A stretch of DNA of 41,632 bases from an uncultured Saprospiraceae bacterium (lineage in GTDB: Bacteria; Bacteroidota; Bacteroidia; Chitinophagales; Saprospiraceae): contig CALDTJ010000027.1 of NCBI GenBank assembly GCA_937924145.1, positions 1 to 41,632 of the forward strand, in the 5' to 3' direction. The notes under the pieces were generated by a model. It was not told the origin of the DNA and searched no databases. It saw nothing but the letters and a program-made list of their open reading frames with translations. Both the position numbers and the translations under genes were made by a program. Below are positions 1-9,814 of this stretch, one piece after another (within the stretch, counting starts at the first letter, position 1; each line of letters starts with the position of its first letter).

Positions 1-148
1 ATTGAAAAGTAGAGAGCAGTAGTTATTTAATTGATTATCAGTTAAATATGACCAATAATTCACTTTTAAATTTTGATTTTTAGATTTTACATTTTTAATT
101 AAAAAAACAAAAGTGTCAACTACTTCGATAAACATGTCAAAATTGCTC

Positions 149-187
149 AAAAAAAAGAGTGTTCGTTAGCGGACACTCTTTTTTTTT
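149..187 (+). terminator. Rho-independent terminator of an upstream gene
   Basis: AAAGAGTGT and ACACTCTTT pair around a short loop (core stem extended by three pairs to about 12 bp) and are followed by a run of T. It lies ahead of the first gene, so it probably ends a transcript that starts left of the window. Confidence 0.7.
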
Positions 188-247
188 GTCTTAGATTTGT
201 TTTCCTATTTTTTGAACAAATTTAAATCTGGGCAGTTTTTAATAAAA

Positions 248-643
248 ATGTATTCTATAAAGTCAACATATAAACAAGTTTTAGCACTCCTTTTTTTAAG
301 CGTTTACCTATGCTGTACGCTTTCTATTCCTTTATTTGAAGGGGTTCACTTTCTATTACACTTAGGGGACGATACCAGCATTCACTCTTTCCAATCTCAC
401 GAATCTTTACACGACCATCAAATTTTAACTGTTTTAAATGATCTTGTTGACGAAAATCAACCTTCTGAGCTACCATTTGAAACCTCAAAGAAAATAAAAA
501 CTAAAAAATTAGTTCAATTATCCATTACTCTAGACGATATTAAATTATCTGCGATAGAGTTACTTGCTAAAAACTTTGATTCTAATAAACAGTTTTACCA
601 GTCTCCGCTTCTCACAATCTTAGCCCCTCCACCTCAGGTATAA
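248..643 (+). CDS. Small exported His-containing protein of unknown function
   Basis: I do not recognise a named family. The product has 131 residues if it starts at the ATG at 248. An upstream in-frame ATG at 197 would add 17 residues and leave the hydrophobic segment further from the N-terminus, so 248 is preferred. A hydrophobic stretch (LALLFLSVYLCCTLSIPLF) follows a Lys-containing start, consistent with a signal peptide or N-terminal anchor. Just after it come several His and acidic residues (HFLLHLGDD, HSFQSHESLHDH), which could bind a metal ion. The C-terminus is Pro-rich. The gene ends 173 bp ahead of a TonB-dependent receptor on the same strand. Small His-containing exported proteins beside TonB receptors often belong to metal-uptake loci; applying that here is inference. 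Confidence 0.6.
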   Translation: MYSIKSTYKQVLALLFLSVYLCCTLSIPLFEGVHFLLHLGDDTSIHSFQSHESLHDHQILTVLNDLVDENQPSELPFETSKKIKTKKLVQLSITLDDIKLSAIELLAKNFDSNKQFYQSPLLTILAPPPQV

Positions 644-749
644 ACTCTTCCACATATCTTTCATCAAGTTTTAAAATCTAAATTCGATGTTCTAATCGTA
701 TTTAGGTAAATTAGTAAAGAAAAATAAATCAAAATAATTGCCTTGTTTC

Positions 750-776
750 TAAGCAAAACCATTCGGGTATTGCTTA
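750..776. promoter_or_regulatory. Inverted repeat ahead of the TonB receptor gene, possible operator
   Basis: TAAGCAAaACC and GGGTaTTGCTTA form an inverted repeat with 10 of 11 positions paired around a 4-nt spacer. A promoter-like TAACTTTTG follows directly, about 40 bp before the receptor ATG. The position fits a repressor site. It could also be a weak hairpin ending the small upstream gene, but there is no T-run. Confidence 0.35.
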
Positions 777-816
777 TAACTTTTGGCTATGGTTTATTTT
801 TTTCAACAAAATTATT

Positions 817-3045
817 ATGTCTAGAGTTATACTTTCTATTAGCTTTATTTGTTGGACTACTATGCTTTTCGGCATGGATATTATCGGAAAAGTAGTCGAT
901 GCTCAGGGTAGCCCAATTGTAGATGCTTACATTTTAAAAGCAGACGGTAGTTTCCATGCAAGTAGTAATGAAATCGGAAATTTCACTTGTAAAGATGCTC
1001 AAGTTGGTGACACTTTGATTGTGAGTTATTTGGGTTTTGCTGAAAAGCAAGTTATACTTTCAGAAAACCATTTCCAAGAGTCTATGACGATTGTATTAGA
1101 AGATAAATTTTTCGATTTAGAACAAGTTTATATTTCTAATCAAGTCCAGTCAACTTCACAGCTTGCCAGTATAGATTTAATCGTTAATCCAGTTAATTCT
1201 TCACAAGAAATCCTTAGAAAAGTCCCTGGCTTATTTATTGGTCAGCATGCTGGTGGCGGAAAGGCAGAACAACTTTTCCTCCGTGGATTTGATATAGATC
1301 ATGGTACGGATATTTCTATTTCTGTAGATGGAATCCCTGTTAATATGGTTTCACATGCACATGGTCAAGGGTATGCAGATTTGCATTTTTTAATACCCGA
1401 AACAGTCGATAAATTGGATTTTGGAAAAGGGCCATATTATGCGGATAGAGGCAATTTCACTACGGCAGGATATGTCAATTTCCAAACCAAAGATAAACTA
1501 GAATCAAGTCTCATTAGTCTGGAAGCTGGTCGATTTAATACACAAAGGGCCGTAGCCCTAATTGACCTTTTGGGTAATACTAAAAATCATCACGCTTATA
1601 TTGCTGGCGAATATCAAAAGAGTGATGGACCTTTTGAATCACCTCAAGATTTCCAACGCTTGAACTTGATGGGAAAATATACTGCCAACTTAGCTAATAA
1701 TGATAAAATCACCTTCCTAGCCAGTTATTTTGATAGTGAATGGAATGCTTCTGGACAAATTCCTCAAAGGGCAGTGGACAGTGGTTTGATTACTAGATTT
1801 GGAGCAATAGACGATACCGAAGGTGGTTTTACAGGTAGAACAAATGTAGCATTAAATTACACCAAAACGATTAATAATGAGTCGTTTATAAAAAGTAGAC
1901 TTTTTTACTCGCATTATCATTTTGAACTATTTTCCAATTTTACTTTCTTCGCCAATGATCCGATTAATGGCGATCAAATTCGACAAAAAGAGAACCGAAA
2001 TTTGTTTGGTTTTGAAAGTGTCTGGAATAAATCAAAAACGACTGATCTTGGGAATATAGAATACAAAGCAGGTGTTGGTTTTCGCCATGATATCGTGGAT
2101 AGTGTAGGCTTATGGCGTACTTTGAATCGTACCACTACCCTGTCAACTTTGGCACAAGGCGCAGTAAAAGAAACTAACTATTATACTTTTGGGCAAGCTC
2201 AATTTGATTTTGGCAACTGGTCTATTCAACCAGGTTTAAGGTTAGACATTTTTAATTTTGATTATGCAGACGATTTGGATAATAGCTCAGCACGTTTGAC
2301 CGATTCGGATGCTTTTTTGAGTCCAAAATTAAATTTCATTTATTCGCCCAAACAGGATGTCCAATTCTACTTAAAAACAGGTACTGGTTTTCATTCTAAT
2401 GATACAAGAGTAGTCGTAGTTCAAAATGGTAAGGAGACCCTACCTGGTGCAATTGGAGTTGACTTAGGCAGTAGTTGGAAACCTGCTCCTAAATTATGGC
2501 TGAATACTGCCTTGTGGTATCTTTACCTGCAACAAGAATTTGTGTACGTTGGGGATGAAGGAATTGTAGAACCTAGCGGAAAAACTAGACGAGTAGGTAT
2601 TGACGTAAGTATCCGATGGCAATTACAAAAAAATCTCTATTATCACACCGACTTCAACTATACCCTTGCTAGATCTATCGAAGATCCAGAGGGACAGAAT
2701 TTGATTCCATTAGCCCCACAATTGACGATGACTGGCGGGCTTTCCTTGCAGTTGGACAATGGTTTTAGTGGTGGACTAAATTACCGGTTTATTAAAGATA
2801 GACCTGCAACGGAAGATAATAGCATCGTGGCAGAGGGTTATTTTATTACTGATTTAAATTTGAATTATAAGGTAGGAAAAGTCACCTTTGGATTGGTGGT
2901 TGAGAACCTATTTAACAGTGATTGGAATGAAGCTCAATTTGCTACAGCATCCCGATTATTTAATGAACCGGAACCAGTGGAAGAGCTGCATTTTACGCCA
3001 GGCTCACCGTTTTTTATTAGGGGAAAGGTGATTTATAATTTTTAG
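817..3045 (+). CDS. TonB-dependent outer-membrane receptor with carboxypeptidase-like N-terminal domain
   Basis: This 742-residue outer-membrane receptor would use TonB/ExbBD energy to import a scarce ligand. After a signal peptide (about 1-19) comes a carboxypeptidase-regulatory-like beta domain (about 20-105; VVDAQGSPIVDAYI, VGDTLIVSYLGF), typical of Bacteroidota. The plug (about 120-225) contains LRGFDIDHGTD near residue 156 and a His-rich loop SHAHGQGYADLHF near 179. The remainder is a beta-barrel with alternating aromatic strands, ending in the terminal Phe (KVIYNF) expected of outer-membrane barrels. No SusD partner follows, so it is not a SusC-type polysaccharide receptor. The His-rich plug loop and the His-containing upstream protein suggest a metal or metal-chelate ligand, but the substrate is not shown by the sequence. 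Confidence 0.9.
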   Translation: MSRVILSISFICWTTMLFGMDIIGKVVDAQGSPIVDAYILKADGSFHASSNEIGNFTCKDAQVGDTLIVSYLGFAEKQVILSENHFQESMTIVLEDKFFDLEQVYISNQVQSTSQLASIDLIVNPVNSSQEILRKVPGLFIGQHAGGGKAEQLFLRGFDIDHGTDISISVDGIPVNMVSHAHGQGYADLHFLIPETVDKLDFGKGPYYADRGNFTTAGYVNFQTKDKLESSLISLEAGRFNTQRAVALIDLLGNTKNHHAYIAGEYQKSDGPFESPQDFQRLNLMGKYTANLANNDKITFLASYFDSEWNASGQIPQRAVDSGLITRFGAIDDTEGGFTGRTNVALNYTKTINNESFIKSRLFYSHYHFELFSNFTFFANDPINGDQIRQKENRNLFGFESVWNKSKTTDLGNIEYKAGVGFRHDIVDSVGLWRTLNRTTTLSTLAQGAVKETNYYTFGQAQFDFGNWSIQPGLRLDIFNFDYADDLDNSSARLTDSDAFLSPKLNFIYSPKQDVQFYLKTGTGFHSNDTRVVVVQNGKETLPGAIGVDLGSSWKPAPKLWLNTALWYLYLQQEFVYVGDEGIVEPSGKTRRVGIDVSIRWQLQKNLYYHTDFNYTLARSIEDPEGQNLIPLAPQLTMTGGLSLQLDNGFSGGLNYRFIKDRPATEDNSIVAEGYFITDLNLNYKVGKVTFGLVVENLFNSDWNEAQFATASRLFNEPEPVEELHFTPGSPFFIRGKVIYNF

Positions 3046-3156
3046 GGTGGTTGGTTTTGAGATGCTGAAAGGCCCCGCCCGCATGCGCAGGCTTGCTGGT
3101 TAAACACCAATAGTCCTGAATGAAATTTAGGGAGAAACGAATAAACGACAGGTAAT

Positions 3157-3206
3157 AACCACGAAGTGATTGAATTTAACTCGTTCATATTCAGTCACTT
3201 CGTGGT
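3157..3206. repeat. Inverted repeat between convergent genes
   Basis: AACCACGAAGTGATTGAA pairs with a near-complementary arm ending CACTTCGTGGTT, around a 14-nt loop. A third partial copy (CTTCGTGGTTTA) follows at about 3236. The arms are long and sit between convergent genes, so they may end transcription from both sides, but the extra partial copy suggests a dispersed intergenic repeat. Confidence 0.6.
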
Positions 3207-3336
3207 TGTGGAGAGCGGAAATTATTTTTGACCCCTTCGTGGTTTACGTGATAAATTGCTACTTTAAACTTTTGAAACAAAGCACTAGATGTTGACCGAG
3301 CAGTAGCTTTGACCCCACCTCATTACCTCGATTTCC

Positions 3337-6300
3337 TTATCGCCTTATCTCCAGCCAACCGCTCAGCATATCTCCTTCCCCCGTACTAAACAAGTAGAAA
3401 TAAGTCCCATCGGGCAGTAGTTCTCCTTGATTGCCCCAATTTCCATTCCACTCATTTTTATAACCAGTCATTTCGTAAACTTGGTTACCCCAGCGGTTGA
3501 AGATTTGGACGCTATTATTTGGATAATCTTCGATTCCATCTATTTGAAAAACATCGTTGATACCATCCCCATTGGGAGAAAGCGCATTGTAGATGGTGAA
3601 TTCACGGTTACTTACACAACTGATAAGAACCGTTACAGTCGCCGTATCACAAATGCCTTCTGAACATATAGCATATTGGAACATATCGGGAATCGTATCA
3701 TTGCAATAATCCGTAACTGGAACATAGCGAATAGTCCCATCTAAATTGAAAGTCGCAATGCCATTGTCTGGAGATCCGACCAAATACATATCATCCAAAA
3801 TGGAAAAAATATCATTCCCCAACGCATTGAAAACTATTGGTTCATTGATGCCCGTCGTGGTAGAGTCGTCTACTGCGTCTATTTCTGGATTGATCAAATC
3901 ACCACTTGTTACAAAAATAACTAGGGTGACCGTATCACAAAAACCAAAAACATCACAAACTTCAATACAAGCCGTATCAACTCCTAATTCAACTCCTGTA
4001 TAATCAATGCACCCAGTCAAACCGTCAATGGTCAACATAGCCATTTCTCCGTTCTTCTCAGGGCAAAGATCATTCACAGATTGATAAGGAGTGGGTAAAC
4101 CTGCAAATTCAATACAAGATCGACCGTCTTCAGCTATTTCTACCGTGTCTCGAATTACTAAATCTTCATCACATTCTGGCGCATGAATCGCAACAATCAC
4201 CGTGTCTTTACAAGCCTCACTATTGGTGAAAATTAATTCATGAGTCTTTGCAGTACTGAAATTAAGCGTAGTTCCATTTCCATTATCACAAGCGGCTACT
4301 ATCCCTGTAAATACAGCTCCATTATCGGTAACGCCATAAGTTAAGAGCGAGTCATAGAATAATGGAACACAAATTTCAAAATTCTCACAACCTGCTACTT
4401 GTATGGCAAAAGTGTCTGTATCTAGGAAAGAAGGACAATCCATTTCTTCTGGATCTGCTGGTATTACATTTACTTGGATGGTCAAATTAATGACGGCTCC
4501 ATCTTCGTCCATATTATCAGCTTGCATAATGATAAAACAAGCTTGATCGATCCCTTCTATCAAACCTTCTACCGCAACCGTTTGATTTCCATTATTCAAA
4601 CCAATCGTTGCATTTCCATCCATCATTTCTGGACACTGGTTAGCAGAAACAGTAACTCCTGCTCCAAATATATTGGATAGATCTAGCGTATCGAAAGCTC
4701 CAACCATTAAATCAATAATGATCGTAGTATCTCTATCTGTTTCATCCGTACATGGTTGAATAATAGTCAGTGTATCGGAACAGGTAGACTGTTTTTCTAC
4801 CAAAACGAGTTCATGCATTCCAGATTCAAAGCTAACTAAAGTTCCAGTCGGCGTTAGATTGGTGTTTAAATCTAAGGTCGTTTCTGAATTGGTTAATGGG
4901 GTTCGGATTCTCATTTCACCGTATTGATTCGCTGGTAAACCTCCTTCGATTATCAAAATGGAAGTATCTAAACGCCAATTCCCAACAGGGTCCCAATTAT
5001 TCATAGAGTCTACTAAAGATAGGATATTCTGAAATTGACCTGAAAAATTTTGTCCATTTACTGGCCATTCATCGAGAATATAAGGCCCGAAATCTCCTCG
5101 GCCCGGCAAAGTGAAATAAGTATAAGCAAAAAAGGTATCAAATCGACATCCTATGATGCTTTCCATATAAGATGCTCCATTTAAAAACAAAGAATAATTC
5201 ACCATACTATCCAATGGAATTGGTAAGCATATTTCTCCTTGAGTAAAACAAATCATGCTATCCAAGGTAATTGTCCGACCAAAAGTATCGAGTATTCCTA
5301 AAGGACAACTTTGAGGGTCAAGAACTACCGATGCCGTTTGCATACAACCACTATTGTCCGTAATAGATAATTCGTAAACTCCACTAGATAATCCACTTAA
5401 AGAAGTCTCATTGCTCCCATTACTCCAAGCGTAGGTATAAGGCATATTGCCGCCCGAAACAATCGAAGAAATGCTTCCTTCCCCTACTCCATCGCCTACA
5501 CTAGCCGTTAAGGTGATGACAATAGGATTCGCATCTGGCAACAAAGCACTCATTGACATAGAACAGCCGTTGGCATCCATGACTGTTACCATGTACGTGC
5601 CAGTAACTAAATTATTTAAAGTAGCTGTCGTATCTCCTGTTTGCCACAAAAAGGTAAAAGGTGCTTCACCGTTCATTGGCAAGACCCTCAATGCACCAGT
5701 GCTGTCCCCTGGACAATTGGGGCTTTTCATATCCAAAGTCAAATTTATTTCTGGACAATCGGCCGAATTAATCGTTATCGTTTGAGCGACTTCACAACCA
5801 TTTGCATCAGTAATCGTCAAAGTATAAATTCCTGCTGCTAAGCCTGTTTGAGCCTCTTCTATCGACCCATTACTCCAACTAAATTGGTATGGTGGCGTTC
5901 CTCCTGAGAAAATAGGGGTTGCCGTTCCATTGTCCATCATTTGAGTAGCGTCGGTTTTATCTATCCCTAAAAAGAATTGTGCAGGCTCTTCTATCGTTAC
6001 TAAAGTTGAATACATTTCATTATTAGCATCAGTCAAGGTTAATCCATAAACGCCTGCTACTAAATTTTCAATAGTTGAAGTAGTAGCTCCATTGCCCCAC
6101 GAATAAGTGTATGGGCTGGTTCCTCCATTTCCTTTGGCTACGATTAAACCGTCATTTGCTCCAAAACACGTAATATCTTGTTTGACTATTTGTGCGCCTA
6201 AATCAGTGGTATCAAAGGTACTAGCCGTAGTATCAGGTGGCATGACGATTGGGGTGTCTCCACAAGTCACTCCATCCCCTCTAATCCCAATAGGTACATC

Positions 6301-6843
6301 CGCTAAACGGAAGCCCGCAGCGGTTAGTTGTTGCCCTACATTGGCATCCAATTCATTGGGAGGAAAAAATGGATCAGTGGCGTTGTCCATCAGCGTTATA
6401 GCACCAGAAGTACAGCTAAGCGTATTAGTAAAGGAGAATAAATTCACTTTTTCTCCTTTTTGAAAAGGAATACTTGCGGTTCCTTGCGAACCTAAAGCAA
6501 AAGAAATATAATCAAAATTAGGAGCTTCTATTGGTCGCTTTATGGTATCCGTCACAAAAAAGATGACACCATCAATCAAATTATTCACTTCACCTATTAC
6601 CAACTGATTCGTAGGCACCTTCAAGGTAAATTGGGCAGTACTCACTACATTATCAGGAAAATCCCAAGTTGTATCTGATATCATGGATACTACAAAGTCT
6701 CCGTTTTCCATCTGCTCAAGTTCTAATTCGAGTAAACAACGAATACTATCTCCTATCGCACTATTTGGAGAAAAACCAAATGATTTTAGATAGGCACTGC
6801 ATACCAATACGGTGATTAAAATTAAATTTTTTCTAATGTTCAT
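3337..6843 (-). CDS. Giant secreted SprB-repeat protein with gliding-type (CHU_C) T9SS C-terminus
   Basis: This 1168-residue surface protein starts with a signal peptide (about 1-23). An N-terminal beta domain (about 30-195) is shared with the products at 7565 and 14094. Four SprB-like repeats follow (about 215-510), each with the pattern GGTSPYTYSWGNG ... LVAGVYGLTLTDAN. The middle is Cys-rich and contains several TVTV-type Ig-like segments, then a cadherin-like unit beginning DDSTTTGINEPIVFNALGND. The last 85 or so residues are a gliding-motility-associated C-terminal domain: ALSPNGDGINDVFQIDGI, IFNRWGNQVYE, DGTYFYLF. In this family that domain directs export and surface attachment through the type IX system. 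Likely an adhesin or motility-associated filament protein. It is divergent from the 7565 gene. Confidence 0.88.
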   Translation of the reverse strand: MNIRKNLILITVLVCSAYLKSFGFSPNSAIGDSIRCLLELELEQMENGDFVVSMISDTTWDFPDNVVSTAQFTLKVPTNQLVIGEVNNLIDGVIFFVTDTIKRPIEAPNFDYISFALGSQGTASIPFQKGEKVNLFSFTNTLSCTSGAITLMDNATDPFFPPNELDANVGQQLTAAGFRLADVPIGIRGDGVTCGDTPIVMPPDTTASTFDTTDLGAQIVKQDITCFGANDGLIVAKGNGGTSPYTYSWGNGATTSTIENLVAGVYGLTLTDANNEMYSTLVTIEEPAQFFLGIDKTDATQMMDNGTATPIFSGGTPPYQFSWSNGSIEEAQTGLAAGIYTLTITDANGCEVAQTITINSADCPEINLTLDMKSPNCPGDSTGALRVLPMNGEAPFTFLWQTGDTTATLNNLVTGTYMVTVMDANGCSMSMSALLPDANPIVITLTASVGDGVGEGSISSIVSGGNMPYTYAWSNGSNETSLSGLSSGVYELSITDNSGCMQTASVVLDPQSCPLGILDTFGRTITLDSMICFTQGEICLPIPLDSMVNYSLFLNGASYMESIIGCRFDTFFAYTYFTLPGRGDFGPYILDEWPVNGQNFSGQFQNILSLVDSMNNWDPVGNWRLDTSILIIEGGLPANQYGEMRIRTPLTNSETTLDLNTNLTPTGTLVSFESGMHELVLVEKQSTCSDTLTIIQPCTDETDRDTTIIIDLMVGAFDTLDLSNIFGAGVTVSANQCPEMMDGNATIGLNNGNQTVAVEGLIEGIDQACFIIMQADNMDEDGAVINLTIQVNVIPADPEEMDCPSFLDTDTFAIQVAGCENFEICVPLFYDSLLTYGVTDNGAVFTGIVAACDNGNGTTLNFSTAKTHELIFTNSEACKDTVIVAIHAPECDEDLVIRDTVEIAEDGRSCIEFAGLPTPYQSVNDLCPEKNGEMAMLTIDGLTGCIDYTGVELGVDTACIEVCDVFGFCDTVTLVIFVTSGDLINPEIDAVDDSTTTGINEPIVFNALGNDIFSILDDMYLVGSPDNGIATFNLDGTIRYVPVTDYCNDTIPDMFQYAICSEGICDTATVTVLISCVSNREFTIYNALSPNGDGINDVFQIDGIEDYPNNSVQIFNRWGNQVYEMTGYKNEWNGNWGNQGELLPDGTYFYLFSTGEGDMLSGWLEIRR

Positions 6844-7564
6844 AGAAAGGAGGAATTAAACAATACTAGCTGATCTAGAAGACTATTGCTTGTACCTTGC
6901 TAAGCAAGTAAGACAATCTGACTTCTTAGGAATAGTTCAATAATAAATTTACCATTCCTTAATTTTTATTAAGAATATAATTTTTTGAAGATTGGTTAAA
7001 GATTGGAATTGAGCGCTGTGAACTGGTAATGTTTGGACTTAAAAAAATTAGCGCAGCACAATTGTTTATAAGGAATTATAAATAGGCTTGCAATAAATAG
7101 ACCAATTTATAATATGAAATAAAAATATTTATTTTTTCTTGAAAATTAGAGTTTAGCATGGTCTTTGAACAACTTTATTTTGTACGTCATGGTAGTAGCG
7201 ATTTGTAATCCATTTTTTACTCTATGCAATAATGAGTCAACAAATTATATTCCATACACTTTAAGTTTTTATTATAATACCATATTCCAAAATTTGATTG
7301 CCAACTCGTGGCGTACACTTTTTTCTTCCACATTTTTCTCTATCTCTTTTCAAAAGCACAAACGACTTCAGTCGTCAACTAATAACATTCTAAGCGAAAT
7401 ATTTCTTGGTTTACACAGGAAATTGGAGTTGGACTCCTCAGTTCTTCTTTTGAAGGCAAAATTCAAAAAATAAAATCCTAAAAACTGTAAGGCCTTAAAG
7501 TAATCAGATAGATTTCAATCAGAATAAATTTAACCAAACATACATACACAGAGAAATATCCCCT
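6844..7564. other. Long AT-rich intergenic region between two divergent surface-protein genes
   Basis: This 721-bp region separates the starts of two divergently transcribed CHU_C proteins and should hold both promoters. The only structure that stands out is the short palindrome ACGACT-TC-AGTCGT at 7362-7375. A 102-codon frame at 7165-7473 is low in complexity, resembles nothing I know and runs through that palindrome, so I do not call it a gene. Confidence 0.5.
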
Positions 7565-9373
7565 ATGGCCCAGTTCTGTAAACCATTGCTACTTCTTTTA
7601 GCCATTGTACACTTATTTAATCTTCCGCTTGCTGCCCAGATTACTGGTAAGCTAACGCAGTCTACTAATAAGAAAACTTATCAATTTTCTATCATTCCTA
7701 ATAAAACCATCTCTAGTCCGAATAATATTACGAATACTGCTCAAATTACCTTTAGAGCAAGTAAGGGTAGTTTCGAGGTAACCAAAGTGAAGTCTATTAC
7801 TGGTATATGGCAATTCAATTCTATCGTAAAAAGCCCGATTGAAGCTCCCAATTTTGATTATATCGTTTTCTCCTTGGCGACTCCCTTAACAAATCCAAAG
7901 TATCAAGCCAATGTTGAACTTCCACTCTTTAGTTTCGAAAATCAATTAGGCTGCGTCGGTAGCCTAGAATTAATCGAGAACTTTGCGGACGAATTTTGGC
8001 CACCCAACTCCATCAATGCGAATATAGGCTCTCAATTGACTATCTTAGAATACGGTATTGATAATGCCTATGAAAAGAATGATCCAAATCATAACAAAAT
8101 CACCTGCCCAACCATACTTGATTATCAAATCAAAATAGAAAATGCAAAATGTGCGGACGAAAATGGTCAATTAACTATCCTACTAAAGGACGGTAATCTA
8201 CCTTTCCATTACGAAGTAGCTTTATATAACGGTCAGGTCATTGATGGGACTATTGAAAATAGAGGAGATTCGATTCAAGTAGAATTGATACCTGGTGGAC
8301 ATCAATTTTTAGGTTACGATCAACAAGACAGTCTGAGACAGTCTATAAATATCCAATCGCCTAATCCTTTGAATATTCATAAGGTCAATCAAGAAAATGT
8401 TACTTGTGATGATACAGACGGGGCTGTTATAGAAATAAGCGGTACTGGAGGATGGGCAGAAGAAAGCTTTGAGTTTAACTGGTCAAACGGTCAGAAAGGG
8501 ACTCGATTGACTCAATTGGTAGCCGATACTTACACTGTGACCCTAACCGATGCAAATAATTGCACCACCAGTAAAGATTTTCTCATAGAACAGGATCAAC
8601 CTATTTATATAGACTCTATCGAAATGTATTTGCCGACTTGTCATAACTCCGCAGATGGTATCATCGAAATGATCAAAATAGAAAATGGTACACCTCCATT
8701 TCTGTATACTTTGAATCAAAGACCTGCTCAGGCGGAAAATTATTTTGATAATTTGAAAGGTGGCGAATATCGCATAAATGTAACAGATGCGAAAAATTGT
8801 GTGACAGAGAAACGGGTTGACCTAAAAGCACCTCCTAAATTAGAGATTTTCGATATAGCTTTAGATACCGTTCTGATACTTGGAGAGACGACCCGTTTAG
8901 TGGCGAATGTAAGCCCTATGAGCGAAATTAACTACAATTGGACTCCTTCTAACTATTTATCCTGCTCTGATTGCCCCTCTCCAACTGCTAGACCAGTCAA
9001 GGATATGGCTTATACCTTAGAAATTTTCAATGATTATGGCTGTGCTATTTCTACCACTAAAAAGATTAGCGTACTACAAGATCGCCCAATATTTGTTCCA
9101 AACGCCTTCAGTCCTAATGAAGATGGCAATAATGATGAATTTCAAATATTTCTTGGCCCTACTATCAAATTCGCAAAAACACTAAAGATATTTAATCGTT
9201 GGGGGCAGTTAATTCATTCAGCCAATAATCAAGAAAATGGCGCTATTATGGGTTGGGACGGCACATTCAAAGGAAAACAAGTAGATCCGGGTATCTATTT
9301 ATATATTATCGAAATAATATTGAACGATGGTAGCAGTGAAATTTATAAAGGCGATTTTTTTATGTTAAAATAA
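7565..9373 (+). CDS. Secreted protein with SprB/PKD-like repeats and CHU_C T9SS C-terminus
   Basis: The 602-residue product has a signal peptide (about 1-24, cleavage near PLAAQ). Next is an N-terminal beta domain (about 25-165) clearly homologous to those at 3337-6843 and 14094-15209; shared marks are TNTAQITF, SPIEAPNFDYIVFSL, LFSFEN, WPPNSINANIGSQLT. Three SprB-like units follow, one with FNWSNGQKGTRLTQLVADTY. A PKD-like segment contains YNWTPSNYLSCSDCPSPTA. The gliding-motility-associated C-terminal domain closes the protein: FVPNAFSPNEDGNNDEF, IFNRWGQLIH, GWDGTFKGK, DPGIYLYIIEI. It is probably exported by the type IX system to the surface. Ordered like its divergent neighbour but half the length, it looks like a paralogue with fewer repeats. 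Confidence 0.88.
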   Translation: MAQFCKPLLLLLAIVHLFNLPLAAQITGKLTQSTNKKTYQFSIIPNKTISSPNNITNTAQITFRASKGSFEVTKVKSITGIWQFNSIVKSPIEAPNFDYIVFSLATPLTNPKYQANVELPLFSFENQLGCVGSLELIENFADEFWPPNSINANIGSQLTILEYGIDNAYEKNDPNHNKITCPTILDYQIKIENAKCADENGQLTILLKDGNLPFHYEVALYNGQVIDGTIENRGDSIQVELIPGGHQFLGYDQQDSLRQSINIQSPNPLNIHKVNQENVTCDDTDGAVIEISGTGGWAEESFEFNWSNGQKGTRLTQLVADTYTVTLTDANNCTTSKDFLIEQDQPIYIDSIEMYLPTCHNSADGIIEMIKIENGTPPFLYTLNQRPAQAENYFDNLKGGEYRINVTDAKNCVTEKRVDLKAPPKLEIFDIALDTVLILGETTRLVANVSPMSEINYNWTPSNYLSCSDCPSPTARPVKDMAYTLEIFNDYGCAISTTKKISVLQDRPIFVPNAFSPNEDGNNDEFQIFLGPTIKFAKTLKIFNRWGQLIHSANNQENGAIMGWDGTFKGKQVDPGIYLYIIEIILNDGSSEIYKGDFFMLK

Positions 9374-9814
9374 TCTAAAAACACCTATCCGCAACTGTGT
9401 CACGAAAATCAAAGAAATTAAAATTTTATTTCCAGTAAATCAGATAGCTAACATTCAAACTTCCTTCAAGTAAGCAAACTGTAAAAACCTAATTGATTAT
9501 GCTTCAATAATTTTTACAAGCCATATATTTTTAATATCAAAAATACCTACCATAACCGGTCCTAAAAATCCGCCTGTCACAATACCTTTCTAATTTTTCA
9601 TTTTTGAAAATAATTCGTCATTTTTTTCCTATTTTTTTTGCATTTAACCCCAAATCACCCTCATATTTGTATTGTCACTAAGAAATTAACCTTCCAACAA
9701 AATTTGTGACATTCTACCTCTCCCTTTTAATCCTTCCCACACTCCCTTTTAAAGACACATATTTAGACCAACTTGCAAATTTCAAGGTCAACTCAAGAAC
9801 AAACAATATTTACA
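9374..9814. other. AT-rich intergenic region with repeated TGTCAC motifs
   Basis: About 440 bp without a convincing gene. TGTCAC or its complement occurs at 9398, 9575, 9673 and 9706. ACACTCCCTTTTAAAG at 9739-9754 has a close match upstream of the M4 protease gene (38841-38855). An in-frame ATG at 9773 precedes the chosen start of the next gene and is discounted there. Confidence 0.45.

Noticed and set aside
7165-7473. A 102-codon open frame between the two CHU_C genes.
   Set aside because: Low-complexity AT-rich sequence, no known family, and it includes an intergenic palindrome.
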